Source of the DNA: Zygnema cylindricum
Taxonomy: Eukaryota > Streptophyta > Zygnematophyceae > Zygnematales > Zygnemataceae
NCBI GenBank assembly: GCA_037447655.1
Contig: JBBHKE010001263.1
Location: 98,324-122,514, forward strand
Direction of reading: 5' to 3'
DNA: 24,191 bases
Positions 1-9,200 of this stretch are shown here, one piece after another. The position numbers and the translations under genes were made by a program. The notes beneath the pieces are model-generated. The model was not told the DNA's origin. It was given only the letters and a program-made list of their open reading frames with translations, and ran no database searches. Positions within the stretch are counted from its first letter, which is position 1. Every line of letters begins with the position of its first letter.

Positions 1-178
1 GTATTGATTTTATGGACATTTATATATTTTTCACATTTGGTCCCTTTTTTTTGGAAGATTTTTATGCAAAGCTTTTTCCAATTTTTAAAGAGACTTTACC
101 AACATTTTGGGTGTTCTTTTTTTTTTTTTTTTGTTTGTATTTTTACTATTTCTTTTTCTTTTTTGAGTTTATTTACAG

Positions 179-841
179 GTATTTTAGTTATGATTTGAAA
201 GAAGATATTATGAGACGACATCAGATGTTAGAGGCTCATGGTTTGAATCTTTCTATCTCTCCCTCTCTCTCTCTCCCCCAAATGTTGGAATCTTCGGAAG
301 AAACATTCAATGTTCTTCTTCTGAATATGACCTCAAATTCAACCAAAAATGTCTCGGAAAAATTGTTTGACTCAGTTTAACCACAAAAGTTATCTCTAAT
401 TCTAACTAATTTGATTAAAGTAGCGAATTTAAGTAATAAAGTTTGGAGAGTTTCTAAAGAAAATGGTATTTTTTTTTTGCGCATTTTCTTTGTAAATAAG
501 GTTAGGTGTAAGTGGAGAGGAGCTATACTATCTCGGTTTTTTTGTTTTACTGTTTTTTTTTTTTTTCTTTTTCATTTTTGGGTCTCAGAATGGTTAGTTT
601 TGTATTTGAAACCTTTTTACTGGTTTGTAACTTGCAAACCTTCGGATTTTTACAAAAACATTTTTTTCACGGTTTTTTGAAAAAAAGATTCTGTTTTATA
701 TTTGTACATTTTGGTTGTTAATTTTTTGTCGTTTTATCACTAGATGAACCTCTCCTGACACATGTATCTAAGATTTTCCGTTCTGTTTATTTTGACCCAT
801 CCAATCCTCACAAACACTTCTACCTCCGTTTCCCTCGATAA
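179..841 (+). CDS. 3' end of an unrecognised gene: two exons (179-240, 744-841)
   Basis: A U-rich intron ends in TTATTTACAG at 178. The exon then reads YFSYDLKEDIMRRHQMLEAH and can leave at G/GTTTGA (240/241). A second exon after ATCACTAG (743) supplies AT, completing an Asp codon. It reads DEPLLTHVSKIFRSVYFDPS, then NPHKHFYLRFPR and TAA at 839-841. The phases match and both pieces have ordinary protein composition, unlike the surrounding T-rich DNA. The GTTTGA donor is weak. The first exon frame also stays open to 380 and could instead be terminal. The window opens on GTATTG, so the upstream exon is probably just outside. I do not recognise the family. Confidence 0.4.
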
Positions 842-1050
842 AAAAAAGCTTACCAACTCAATCAAAGTGTCTCGAGTGTAGAAATTCCTTCGTGGCTAGA
901 GCCCGTTATGCTCGTCACAGTAAGAGTTGTCGTCATTTTCTACCTTCGTCTTTTTCTATCTTTATCCTTTTCTATCTTCTGTTCTGCCTTTGTCTTTTTC
1001 TATCGTTTTCTTTTCTGTCTTTTTCTATCTCTTGGAAGCCCCTTTTTCAG

Positions 1051-1262
1051 TTGCCTTTCCAAAACAAATTTTGACAGTCCTATCGGGTCACACCCTCGAG
1101 GATCAACTTTCTCCCATAAACGAGGATTTGTCTTTTATATGTGATTGTGATATTTTGAGAGCTTATGATTTAGTGTTTCCCCTTTGTTGGTCTTTGGTAG
1201 AGAACACTATTTGTATACTTTTATCACACCTTTTTATGGACCTTATGGTAAGAGCTCTCTAA
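1051..1262 (+). pseudogene. Coding-like segment, unrecognised
   Basis: A CT-rich tract (about 945-1040) ends in CCTTTTTCAG. The frame after it is open for 70 codons to a TAA at 1260-1262, including FPKQILTVLSGHTLEDQLSP and INEDLSFICDCDILRAYDLV. Composition is protein-like, but there is no known domain and no clear partner exon. It may be an exon or a transposon relic. Confidence 0.2.
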
Positions 1263-2790
1263 GTCTCCCTCATTTTTTCTCTTCGTGTTCTTATTTTCCC
1301 ACCTTGAAGAGGCGATAATGGGACTACTTAGACTATGGATGAACGAAGGTGTTTTTTTTGTGGTGACTAAAAGGGGCTTGAAGTCGAAATTAAAGGCTCT
1401 AATGCTTCACATCGGGTCGAATGCCCTGTAGTTTAAATGTCATTTCCTTTCATTTTGGCGCCCAATTCATTTGGGAAGTGTTTGGGAAGTGTTTGGGAGC
1501 TTTTCAGAGCAGTCCGGTTTTGCACTTCTTCCACTCTTTCTTCTCCATATTCTATAGCACTCATCTATTCAATCCAAACATTTGAGCTTCTAAGTACTAC
1601 TTAAACCTGTACGTTTTCACTAAGGCACTCACCACTTTTTCATCTTTGGGGTTAGAGGACTTTAATCTATGGTATTTTGAGATATCTTTCCCACTAGAGT
1701 TTCCTGACAAGGGATCTCAAGTTTTTTTCCTCTTCTCAGTTTGGTGATCTTCTCATGAAGTCTCATGTAAAGGCTACCACGAACCAATCGATGGGAATAA
1801 GCGCTAATTATTGTGGGTGAAATATTGTGCCGTTTGATAGCTCGTGCCATTTGTATCCAACTACAAACTATAGTTATGAGTTTCTTTTTCAAAACATTTT
1901 GGGGTCGTTTCACACGAGGGATTTTTTTTTTTTTTTGTGGTCTATGGTATATGGGCTTTGATAGACCTCCGTCAAATGGGAGAGAAATCGACTTCAATTA
2001 CCGAAGACTGGGGAGTAAGGAAAAGAAGAAAAAGGAAGTAAGATTGGTAAGGAATGCCTTAATTACCCGAGAAAGCTCGCCAACAGGACTCAAATAAGAT
2101 CAAACATGATCAGCGAGTTTACAAAGGAAGGGAGACTCGAAAAAAAGAGAGAGTCGATGTCAGGGTGTAAAGAAAGCATTAAAACCACGATCCTCGAGCT
2201 CAGCATAGAGGAGATCTCCTCAAAGAACCTCTAATATCAAGTCTTAATCGCACGAGTCCCAATATTGCTCTCTCGGGTTGGGAGGATAAGAACTCATGAG
2301 AAGAGGGAAAACATGAGGAGGAGATATGGAGGAGTAATGACCATTGGATCGGATGAAATGTGGGATGTGGGAAGAAAAGGAGAAGAATCCCTTGCAAAAA
2401 AGTCCCTACGACGAAAGAGACGTGTATGTATAGAAAAGGACAGGGCGAATATACCGCTTAAGATATAAGGGTCATGGGAAAAAGACCAATAATTGAATGC
2501 GGGACCTGGTAGAGGTGAAGATGGTAGAGGAAGGGTAATTTGGATAAAACTATCGTGGGTGAAAAAAGGTCGAAAACTCTTGGTGTGAGCAACGATACGC
2601 AGGATAAATTAAAAAGCACGATGGTAAACCATCTGAGTCCGGGGGTACAAAAGGGGTGGCATGGCCGAAACTGAGAAGCTACCAGGGGAACAAAATAACA
2701 GCACAACAAAAACAAAAAGAAAACAGCAACCAGGAAAATAAAAGCACCCAAACTCAAAATGAAAAGCACGACAATTGACAAAGCCAGAAC
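1263..2790. other. Stretch without a supported gene
   Basis: I see no convincing exon. At 1333-1430 (+) there is a short cysteine-rich reading, MDERRCFFCGD, followed by a TAA, then HRVECP in the same frame. It resembles a broken zinc knuckle. Bases 1468-1500 carry a short direct repeat of GTGTTTGGGA. The part from about 2460 may be the 3' untranslated region or flank of the non-LTR element. Open frames here are shadows or T-rich noise. Confidence 0.3.
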
Positions 2791-3933
2791 TACAACCCCA
2801 ACCCCAACCTAATTATATACCTACGAAAAGCAACACCGTAAGCCCCCCCATCCCGGGGGAGCACGCTGAGGGAGTTCCGGAACTCGACGACGATCCATAG
2901 CCGCAACAGCCGATCGGAGGAGAATAGAAGCTTGCACTAGTTGTAAAGCCACAGATAAGCGTTGACGATAAAAAGAAGTAAGGACCGAAGGAGAAGGGCT
3001 CCCTGGTCCTCAACGCTCGAAAGCACGTCGAGCGCAAGTACGGACAAACTCGTCCATTGCAACACCCAGACAACCAAAGATCTCGACCGCCATCGGAATA
3101 AAGTCATCCATAGGGTCCCGGTGGGCATAATCACGCTCCTTCGCCTTAGCGGCATCACGAGCCGCCACCCCAACATGTCGAGCCGCCTGACCAACAATTG
3201 TAGCTAAAGTAGGGTTCGCCAAAACAATATCACCGAAGATGCGACGGGCACCATCAAGCAGAACAACATCGATCCGACGCTTGGGAATAATATGAGAAAT
3301 TTCCCGACGCACAGAAAAGCCCCCCGCTGAAGCGATAGTCGCAACGGCATCGCGAAAAGTGTCGTGCGCTTGGATTAAATCCCCCCCATGGGAGCAACGA
3401 AGCAAATGGACACCATCGGCCCCCAAGACGCGACCACATGCACAAACAAGAGAGCCAAGTAAAGGAGGATGGGGGAGGCCAAGGCGAAACCGGAGGGCGG
3501 TGGTGAACTGAGCCGGTGAGAATCGGAGAGTGGACAAAATCGGTGTAGCGAAAAGCCAAGACCCAGAACCAGGTCCGCCACAAGAGAGAAGACGGGCACG
3601 CGAAGAATCGGAGGGAAGCGCCTTGAGAAGGTCGGATTTAATGGCGGCGACAACCCGATCAGAAATCGATTCCTGGACACGCTCAACTGATTTTGTAACA
3701 AGGGTGGAGAAAATTGGCACATCCACTAGGGCATGGAGAGGAAGAGAATGTGACGCGTCCAATAGAGATCGTTGGAAGGCGAACAAACCGTTTGAAACCC
3801 GGGGGATAACACTAGGTAGAACGGGGGTGTCCACAGCCAAGAAACGGGAAACAAGAGTGGAGGCAATAAGACACCAACTTCCCAAATAGGTAGCGGGAGC
3901 AACACGAGCTGGGTATAATTGTCCCTAGACCCA
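2791..3933 (-). mobile_element. 5'-truncated non-LTR retrotransposon (LINE-like)
   Basis: The element contains the C-terminal part of a retrotransposon polyprotein (3010-3924) and a 3' tail running down to about 2791, where the coding strand ends in GGTTGGGGTTGGGGTTG-type repeats. No reverse transcriptase core is present, so it is 5'-truncated, as is common for target-primed elements. Base composition over 2830-3900 is clearly more GC-rich than the neighbours, suggesting a fairly recent insertion. A second, more decayed copy of its 3' tail is at 17412-17490. The left boundary is uncertain; 2460-2790 may also belong to it. Confidence 0.65.
3010..3924 (-). CDS. C-terminal fragment of non-LTR retrotransposon polyprotein, CCHC and restriction-like endonuclease region
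   Basis: The frame is open for 304 codons from just below a TAG (3925-3927) to TGA at 3010-3012. It begins RVAPATYLGSWCLIAS, in the region that follows the reverse transcriptase in these elements. The motif CACGRVLGADGVHLLRC gives C-x-C-x9-H-x3-C, then HGGD, H and RD. Next is KRRIDVVLLDGARRIFGD, where Asp-x12-Asp follows a basic residue. This is the arrangement (CCHC, then R/K-P-D-x12-14-D/E) of the restriction-like endonuclease of early-branching non-LTR families. The end has FIPMAVEIFGCLGVAMDEF, typical of plant/algal copies. Such proteins nick the target and prime reverse transcription, but without the upstream domains this copy cannot act alone. No internal stops are present. The overlapping frames are shadows. 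Confidence 0.65.
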   Translation of the reverse strand, partial: GQLYPARVAPATYLGSWCLIASTLVSRFLAVDTPVLPSVIPRVSNGLFAFQRSLLDASHSLPLHALVDVPIFSTLVTKSVERVQESISDRVVAAIKSDLLKALPSDSSRARLLSCGGPGSGSWLFATPILSTLRFSPAQFTTALRFRLGLPHPPLLGSLVCACGRVLGADGVHLLRCSHGGDLIQAHDTFRDAVATIASAGGFSVRREISHIIPKRRIDVVLLDGARRIFGDIVLANPTLATIVGQAARHVGVAARDAAKAKERDYAHRDPMDDFIPMAVEIFGCLGVAMDEFVRTCARRAFER

Positions 3934-4105
3934 AAAAAGAGCCAAAAAAAAGCTAAAAGTTTTAACGCTTAAGATTTTGGAAACATGTGGAGGAAGATTT
4001 GTGAGTGCAGGAGTTAGTTGGAGATGGTGGACGAGGTTAAAAAAAAAAGGGAGCCATAAATGTGGTGCATATGTACTATACTTACATATTGTAGATATTA
4101 TAAAT

Positions 4106-4615
4106 TTATGACAAATTGAAGGAGTGATGCAAAATCAAAATATTATAACTGAATTCTAAAGGTCTTAGTAATATTTGTGACCGTTTTAAAACGAGGGCAC
4201 GAATTAAGTTGTCAGCTATATTATTTTTTGAATTTTGTGCCTCCACCGTTGCATAAGCCTCCGTCCAACAGAATAGAACTTTTGGGTGTTCGACTTCCCT
4301 GCCATCCTTTCATATTTTCGTAGTTTTTGCCTTGATTTTCCCTTTTGTTTATTCCCTTGTTATGTGGTTTTTAAGTTTTAGCAATGCTACTTTTTTTTTT
4401 GTTCCTATGGACTCAGATGGTTTACCATCGCGCTTTTTAATAAAGTCGGCCACTTTAATTAAAACTGTATCCGTGTAATTACGGATTTCAGCGGCTATTT
4501 TAGGATGTTCAATGTGATTATTGCTATACATCTTTTGTGCCTCATTATATTTAGTTTTTAAATCTCTATATTGAATGTTATATTCATATTGCCTTTGATT
4601 TTGACCTCGGTCCAT
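4106..4615 (-). pseudogene. Broken coding segment, family unknown
   Basis: An 88-codon frame starts at ATG 4613-4615 (MDRGQNQRQYEYNIQYRDLK) and continues as a charged, mostly helical sequence to TAA at 4349-4351. The same frame then stays coding-like past that TAA and one TGA (KDGREVEHPKVLFCWTEAYA, later NNIADNLIRALVLKRSQILL) to TAA at 4106-4108. It therefore looks like about 165 codons of one ancestral frame with two in-frame stops. There are two related-looking phrases, IEHPKIAAEI and VEHPKVLFCW. I do not recognise the family; a transposon-encoded protein is likely. The intact 88-codon part could also be a small gene by itself. Confidence 0.35.
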
Positions 4616-5276
4616 GTCACTAGTTTTTACATTGGAAAAAAAAAAAAAAATGACGACAATGACTATCTTTTGTTGTATTTTTCAAAACTTTCCTTCACAT
4701 AATAACGGCTTACAATAGTCTCTTTGCTGGTTTTGCGAGAAATAAAACAGAAATAATTCATATTTAGAAGCAAATTAATCGTTTCAAGACCATTTATGGT
4801 TCTATTTGAAAAACCTTTTTGTTTAATTCATATTTTTGGGACATTTCTAATAATCATCAAAAAGATAGCGCAAATATTGTTAAATGTAATACACAACATT
4901 AAAGCCAAATGATCTCCCGGTAAAAATATATGGCTTTCCTCGAACAAATATGGTACAACTTTTTAACCAAAAATAAATACTAGGCGTCCAACCAAATGCC
5001 CCAAAGTAAAAATTATCAACAAAAAATGCTCATGTATTCATTATTCAGTACATCGTAACCAAAACTGAAACTTCAGTTCTCCATTCTCCCTCCGCAACAA
5101 AGGATCACCCGGATCTGGTCGATCCAAACTCAATAAACTACTTTATTTTTATTGTTTGACACTGAATTAACTTCTTCTTCCAATGAAAACGAACAAAGTA
5201 AAATCACAAAGACATCTCGTTTAGTAAACGGAAAGAAAACGACCACCACTCAAAAGAGGAAAAAGAAGCGAGAAGG
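4616..5276. other. AT-rich stretch without a supported gene
   Basis: AT-rich DNA with short A and T runs. I see no exon, no clear repeat unit and no RNA gene. It lies between the unknown broken coding segment and the low-complexity CT-rich region beginning near 5320. Confidence 0.4.
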
Positions 5277-5319
5277 GTGGAAAACATCTCCAATTCTCCA
5301 TCATTCGGTAACACAAACG

Positions 5320-5470
5320 TAATTCCCCACTCCCTCTCTCAGCCTCTCCCTCTCCCTCTCCCTCTCGCTCTCATTTTCCTCTCCATTGCCCTTTTCGTCA
5401 CCCCTACCTCTCTCCCAACCTTCTCATCTTCTCCAACTCCTCTTCCTCTTCTTCCTCCTCCCTTTCCTCC
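5320..5470 (+). repeat. CT-rich simple repeat
   Basis: CTCTCCC and CTTCCTC-type runs on the plus strand, with (CTCCCT)n at 5336-5362. They keep both strands open and produce the long Pro/Leu/Ser-rich plus-strand frame starting near 5277, which I do not take as a gene. Confidence 0.6.
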
Positions 5471-5585
5471 TCTCCTCTCAAATCGACTGCTGAGGCGACG
5501 ACATGGTTTTCAAAATCGAGGATGTCCAATTCCATTAATGGAGTTAAAAGGATTTAAAAATGGGAATTTAATTTCAATTTTACAT

Positions 5586-6212
5586 TTAAACCGGATGAAT
5601 TGCCCGATGATATCTCGGATTACTCGATCCTACCTTCCCATTTTTCTCCCTCTCCCTCTCGGGAGGAGCGTGATGTACTTTTTCCGAAGATCCTTCAATT
5701 GTCAACCCCGAAACTATCGAGGGAATTCTACTACTACTGGCACTACCACTACTCCCATTACCAATAACACTATTAATACCAACTTCTCCTCCTCCTCCTC
5801 CTCCTCCCAATTGATTTTGGACCTTTTGAACCGCTCCCCGCAAAGGAGGAATGGAATCTACGACCAAAAAATTATTTCGAATCGAGGATCCAAGTTGTCC
5901 TTCGACTAGATCAACAGTCGCGATTAAAGTAGAAGGAATCGGGACATTCGTCGATCCGGTTCCTGAGATTCCGGGAATTCCAGGAGTTCGTCCGGTTGCG
6001 AGAACGTGAGAAAAATTCCCACTGAGAGACGAAATTGACGCTGTATTTTTTTCAGCGGTTCCATGGGAAGAGTTTCCATTAGAATGTTGTCTCTCTCCTC
6101 CTCCTCTCTCTCCGCTTAAACTTTCTGATCGAATGACTTTTAAAAGGGAACTTCTGATTGGTGAGGAACTCGAGGAACGAGCCAACATGTTTTTGTCATC
6201 TTTTGTCTCACC
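5586..6212 (-). CDS. Possible C-terminal exon, Ser/Gly-rich, low complexity
   Basis: An acceptor (CTTATTGACAG) at 6213 opens a 208-codon frame in phase 0, matching the end of the coiled-coil exon. It begins GETKDDKN, then MLARSSSSSPIRSSLLK, is rich in Ser, Gly, Pro and Asn with a Gly7 run, and stops with TAA at 5586-5588. No domain is recognised. Part of the openness may come from simple repeats (CTC/GAG and CCTCCT runs), and the opposite strand is also open across most of it. One plus-strand frame (about 5557-5770) reads with a protein-like composition, for example FKPDELPDDISDYSILPSHF, so the real coding strand here is uncertain. The 2.4-kb gap to exon 8620 would have to be an intron. Confidence 0.35.
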   Translation of the reverse strand, partial: GETKDDKNMLARSSSSSPIRSSLLKVIRSESLSGERGGGERQHSNGNSSHGTAEKNTASISSLSGNFSHVLATGRTPGIPGISGTGSTNVPIPSTLIATVDLVEGQLGSSIRNNFLVVDSIPPLRGAVQKVQNQLGGGGGGGEVGINSVIGNGSSGSASSSRIPSIVSGLTIEGSSEKVHHAPPEREREKNGKVGSSNPRYHRAIHPV

Positions 6213-9200
6213 CTGTCAATAAGAGACAAAAAGGCAAAAAGACAAAGAAAAAAACGAGAAAAAGGGAATAATAAGTACAACAGTTGCAGCAATAAAAAGA
6301 AATGGGAAAATGGCAAGGTTTTAAGAATGGAGTATTTAAGTAAATATTGTCGTTGATTTCTTTTTAATAAAACATACAAAGAAAATATGAAAACAATCTT
6401 GAAACAATCTATTATTTTATTTATTAAAAAATTGTGGTTAATCAAGACTATTAATAATAACTAAGAACGCAAAAAATAATGCAACAAAGAACAATTGAAA
6501 AGCTAAAGAACGAAAAGAAAGAGAAAAGAAAGGAAAAAAATAGTAACACATTGACAGGCACATTGACATCTTGACACATTGAAAACAACAAAACAAAATA
6601 AAACAAAAAGAAACGAAGCACAACAAAACAAAACAAAACAAAACAAAACTAAAAAAACCTTTTTTTTTTCAAAAGAGGGACTATCCCAAAAACATAGATT
6701 TTCCATTTTCCCCAGAACCCTAAAAGACCTTGAAAACTTGAAATAACATGTGGGAAATCAAGGGAAATTCAAAAAATATAAAGATAAAAACAAAAGAATC
6801 AAAACAAAGAAATTGACCGTAATACATATTATCCTGCGTCACCAATAAAGCCGACAAAATTCTACAAAAAGAAAGTGCAAAAAAATGGAAAACAACCCTA
6901 AAAAAATGTTTTTTCAGCGCTGAGTTGGCATTCGAGGACTCCAAGGGGTAGGATGTGAGGCCTGCATTGCCCCCAAATCCTCCCTTTTCAATTTTCAGGG
7001 AAAAGAAAAGAAAAAAAGAAGAAGGGGGAAAAACGGAAGGAAATATAAAAAAGGAAAAAGCACGGAAAAAACGGAAAAGAACCACTGGTTGAATTTTCTT
7101 CACACTTCAGCTATAAATAGTTCAAACATCAAATTGACATCAAATTTCCAAGTTATATTTTTAACTTTCAAACCGGAATTGGATAAAACACAGTCATTGT
7201 TTTGGATCCAGACTGAAAAGAGAAGAACATCAACATCAGGATTGACAACAAAAACAAAATTGGCATCCATAACAGATAAGAAAACAACATCGAAATTGCG
7301 GACAACATTGCCATCCATCATTAACATTGACATCAAACTCTACAAACAAACAGTAATCAATATCGGCATTTATATCCACTTTGACATGAACATCACATCC
7401 GTATGACATCAAATTCAACACGGGCATGGATATGGTCTTTGACATCAATATCGACATCAAAGTCAAAGTTAAAATCAAGAAAAGAATTTGTATTAACACC
7501 AACACCAAAATCAACATTCACATAGATATGACATTGACGTCGACATCAGCATTGGCATCAACACCGACATTGACATAGCCATCGACATCATCATCAACAT
7601 CATTATCGACATTGGCATCAGATTCATCATTGAAACAATCATCAACAATGACATTTAGAACAACTTTGCCATTGAACATCGACATCAATGCTGATGCTGA
7701 CATCGAATTCAACAAGCACATGGATATGATCTTTGTCATCAATATCAACGTAAAAATGAAAAGCTAAGATTGAAATAAAAGTTAGCACCAATATCGACAT
7801 TAATAAACATTGTTATCAACATCCTCATCATCATCATCATCATCATCAATGTCGACGTTGACATCAAATTTAACAGGCGCATCAATATGACCTCTTCGAA
7901 ACCAACATGAATGTTGGAACAATGTTGTCATTCCAATTAGAAGTAACATCGACATCAAATTTCAACATTTCAATAGCGTCAACCCTTAATCTTAGTCACT
8001 CATATCAAGCAGGATTTGCCGATAATCGATATGTACATTTTGAAGGGTCGCCATAATCAATATGTCGAGCCGATAGCGATTATCGATGATCGCAACATAT
8101 CGACGATGATCATCAATGATTTTGTTTTGCAAGCCGTTCAGGTTGAAAACTTTTCTCAATAAGGTACCCACCGTAACGCATCATACCGTAATGAATTCCT
8201 GAATGCCAAATGTTTGACTTTGTACCTTATATTTAATTTTCTGGAATTTGTACGCACAATTTACGTTCAATCAGGTGTTCCGTCAAGATTTGGCCAGATT
8301 TACATTCTGTTTCTTCTATACTTACGTAATAATTTACATAGTAGGTTCCGTACACACATCATCAGTCTAGGTTGCCGATATTTTGACACTTAGAAAACGC
8401 GATGTATCGTTTGCAATTTCGACCGATACACAAACCTACTTCATCTCTTTTATTTTTTTTTCCATAATCTGAATCAAAACCGGCAAAAATCCATCTCCCC
8501 ATTCACTAATAAACAAACGCAAAAAAAATCCCTTAAAAAACCCGAAAAAAAATTCCTAGAAAAGAAGTCCTAAAACCAAACCATCAGCCCACACTTTTTC
8601 TATCCTTCCCTTAACTCACCTGGGTCTCCAAAACATCCTCTGGGACAGTCTCTCCCACTCCTCCTCCTCTCCACCGGAGATCGGCCATTTCTTGCTCCAA
8701 TTGCTGTCGACTCTTGAGGGCGGTCCAGAGGGAGGACTCTAAATGAAGGTTCTGAGAGGAAGGAGAGGGAAAGCGAGAAGAGGAAGGAAGAGGTGAGACG
8801 AGAGGAGAGAGGACCAGAGGAGAGAGGTTCAGAGGAGAGAGGTTTAAGAGGAGAGACATCAAAATTATGTAAGGAAATGCGAAAGCAAAACCTTCGGTGT
8901 TTATCCACAAAGTATTTATTTGATAAAAGATATCGATAACATACTTTCTTCCTACAGTACTTTTTTCCTACAGTACTTTTTTCCTACAGTACTTTTTTAA
9001 TGCAGTAATTTTTTCTCAGTACCATCTTTTTCTTAACTCACCTGACGTTGCAATTCTCGATATTGTCGATCTTTTTCCTCCAAAAGATCTTTTAAAATTT
9101 CGTACGGACAAGAAGACAAATGTTCCTCCAAATCTCCTCTCATACAAATATGACTGCATCCATGCCTTTGATGCGGGCAGCGTAATTCTACACTCGGGCA

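Noticed and set aside
4-721. Phe-rich frames at the left edge
   Set aside because: They arise from poly(T) runs in introns; only 179-240 and 744-841 look like coding sequence.
5277-5909. A 210-codon plus-strand frame
   Set aside because: It is mostly Pro, Leu, Ser and Thr from CT-rich repeats. Only a different plus-strand frame in the second half looks protein-like, noted under findings.
7089-7748. Asp/Val/Asn-rich frames suggesting an acidic repeat protein
   Set aside because: They are direct translations of the ACATC-type minisatellite with phase slips and no splice support.
8015-8420. Possible transposon from ATCGAT-rich blocks at both sides
   Set aside because: I could not find matching terminal inverted repeats or a target duplication; the similarity is only of short words.
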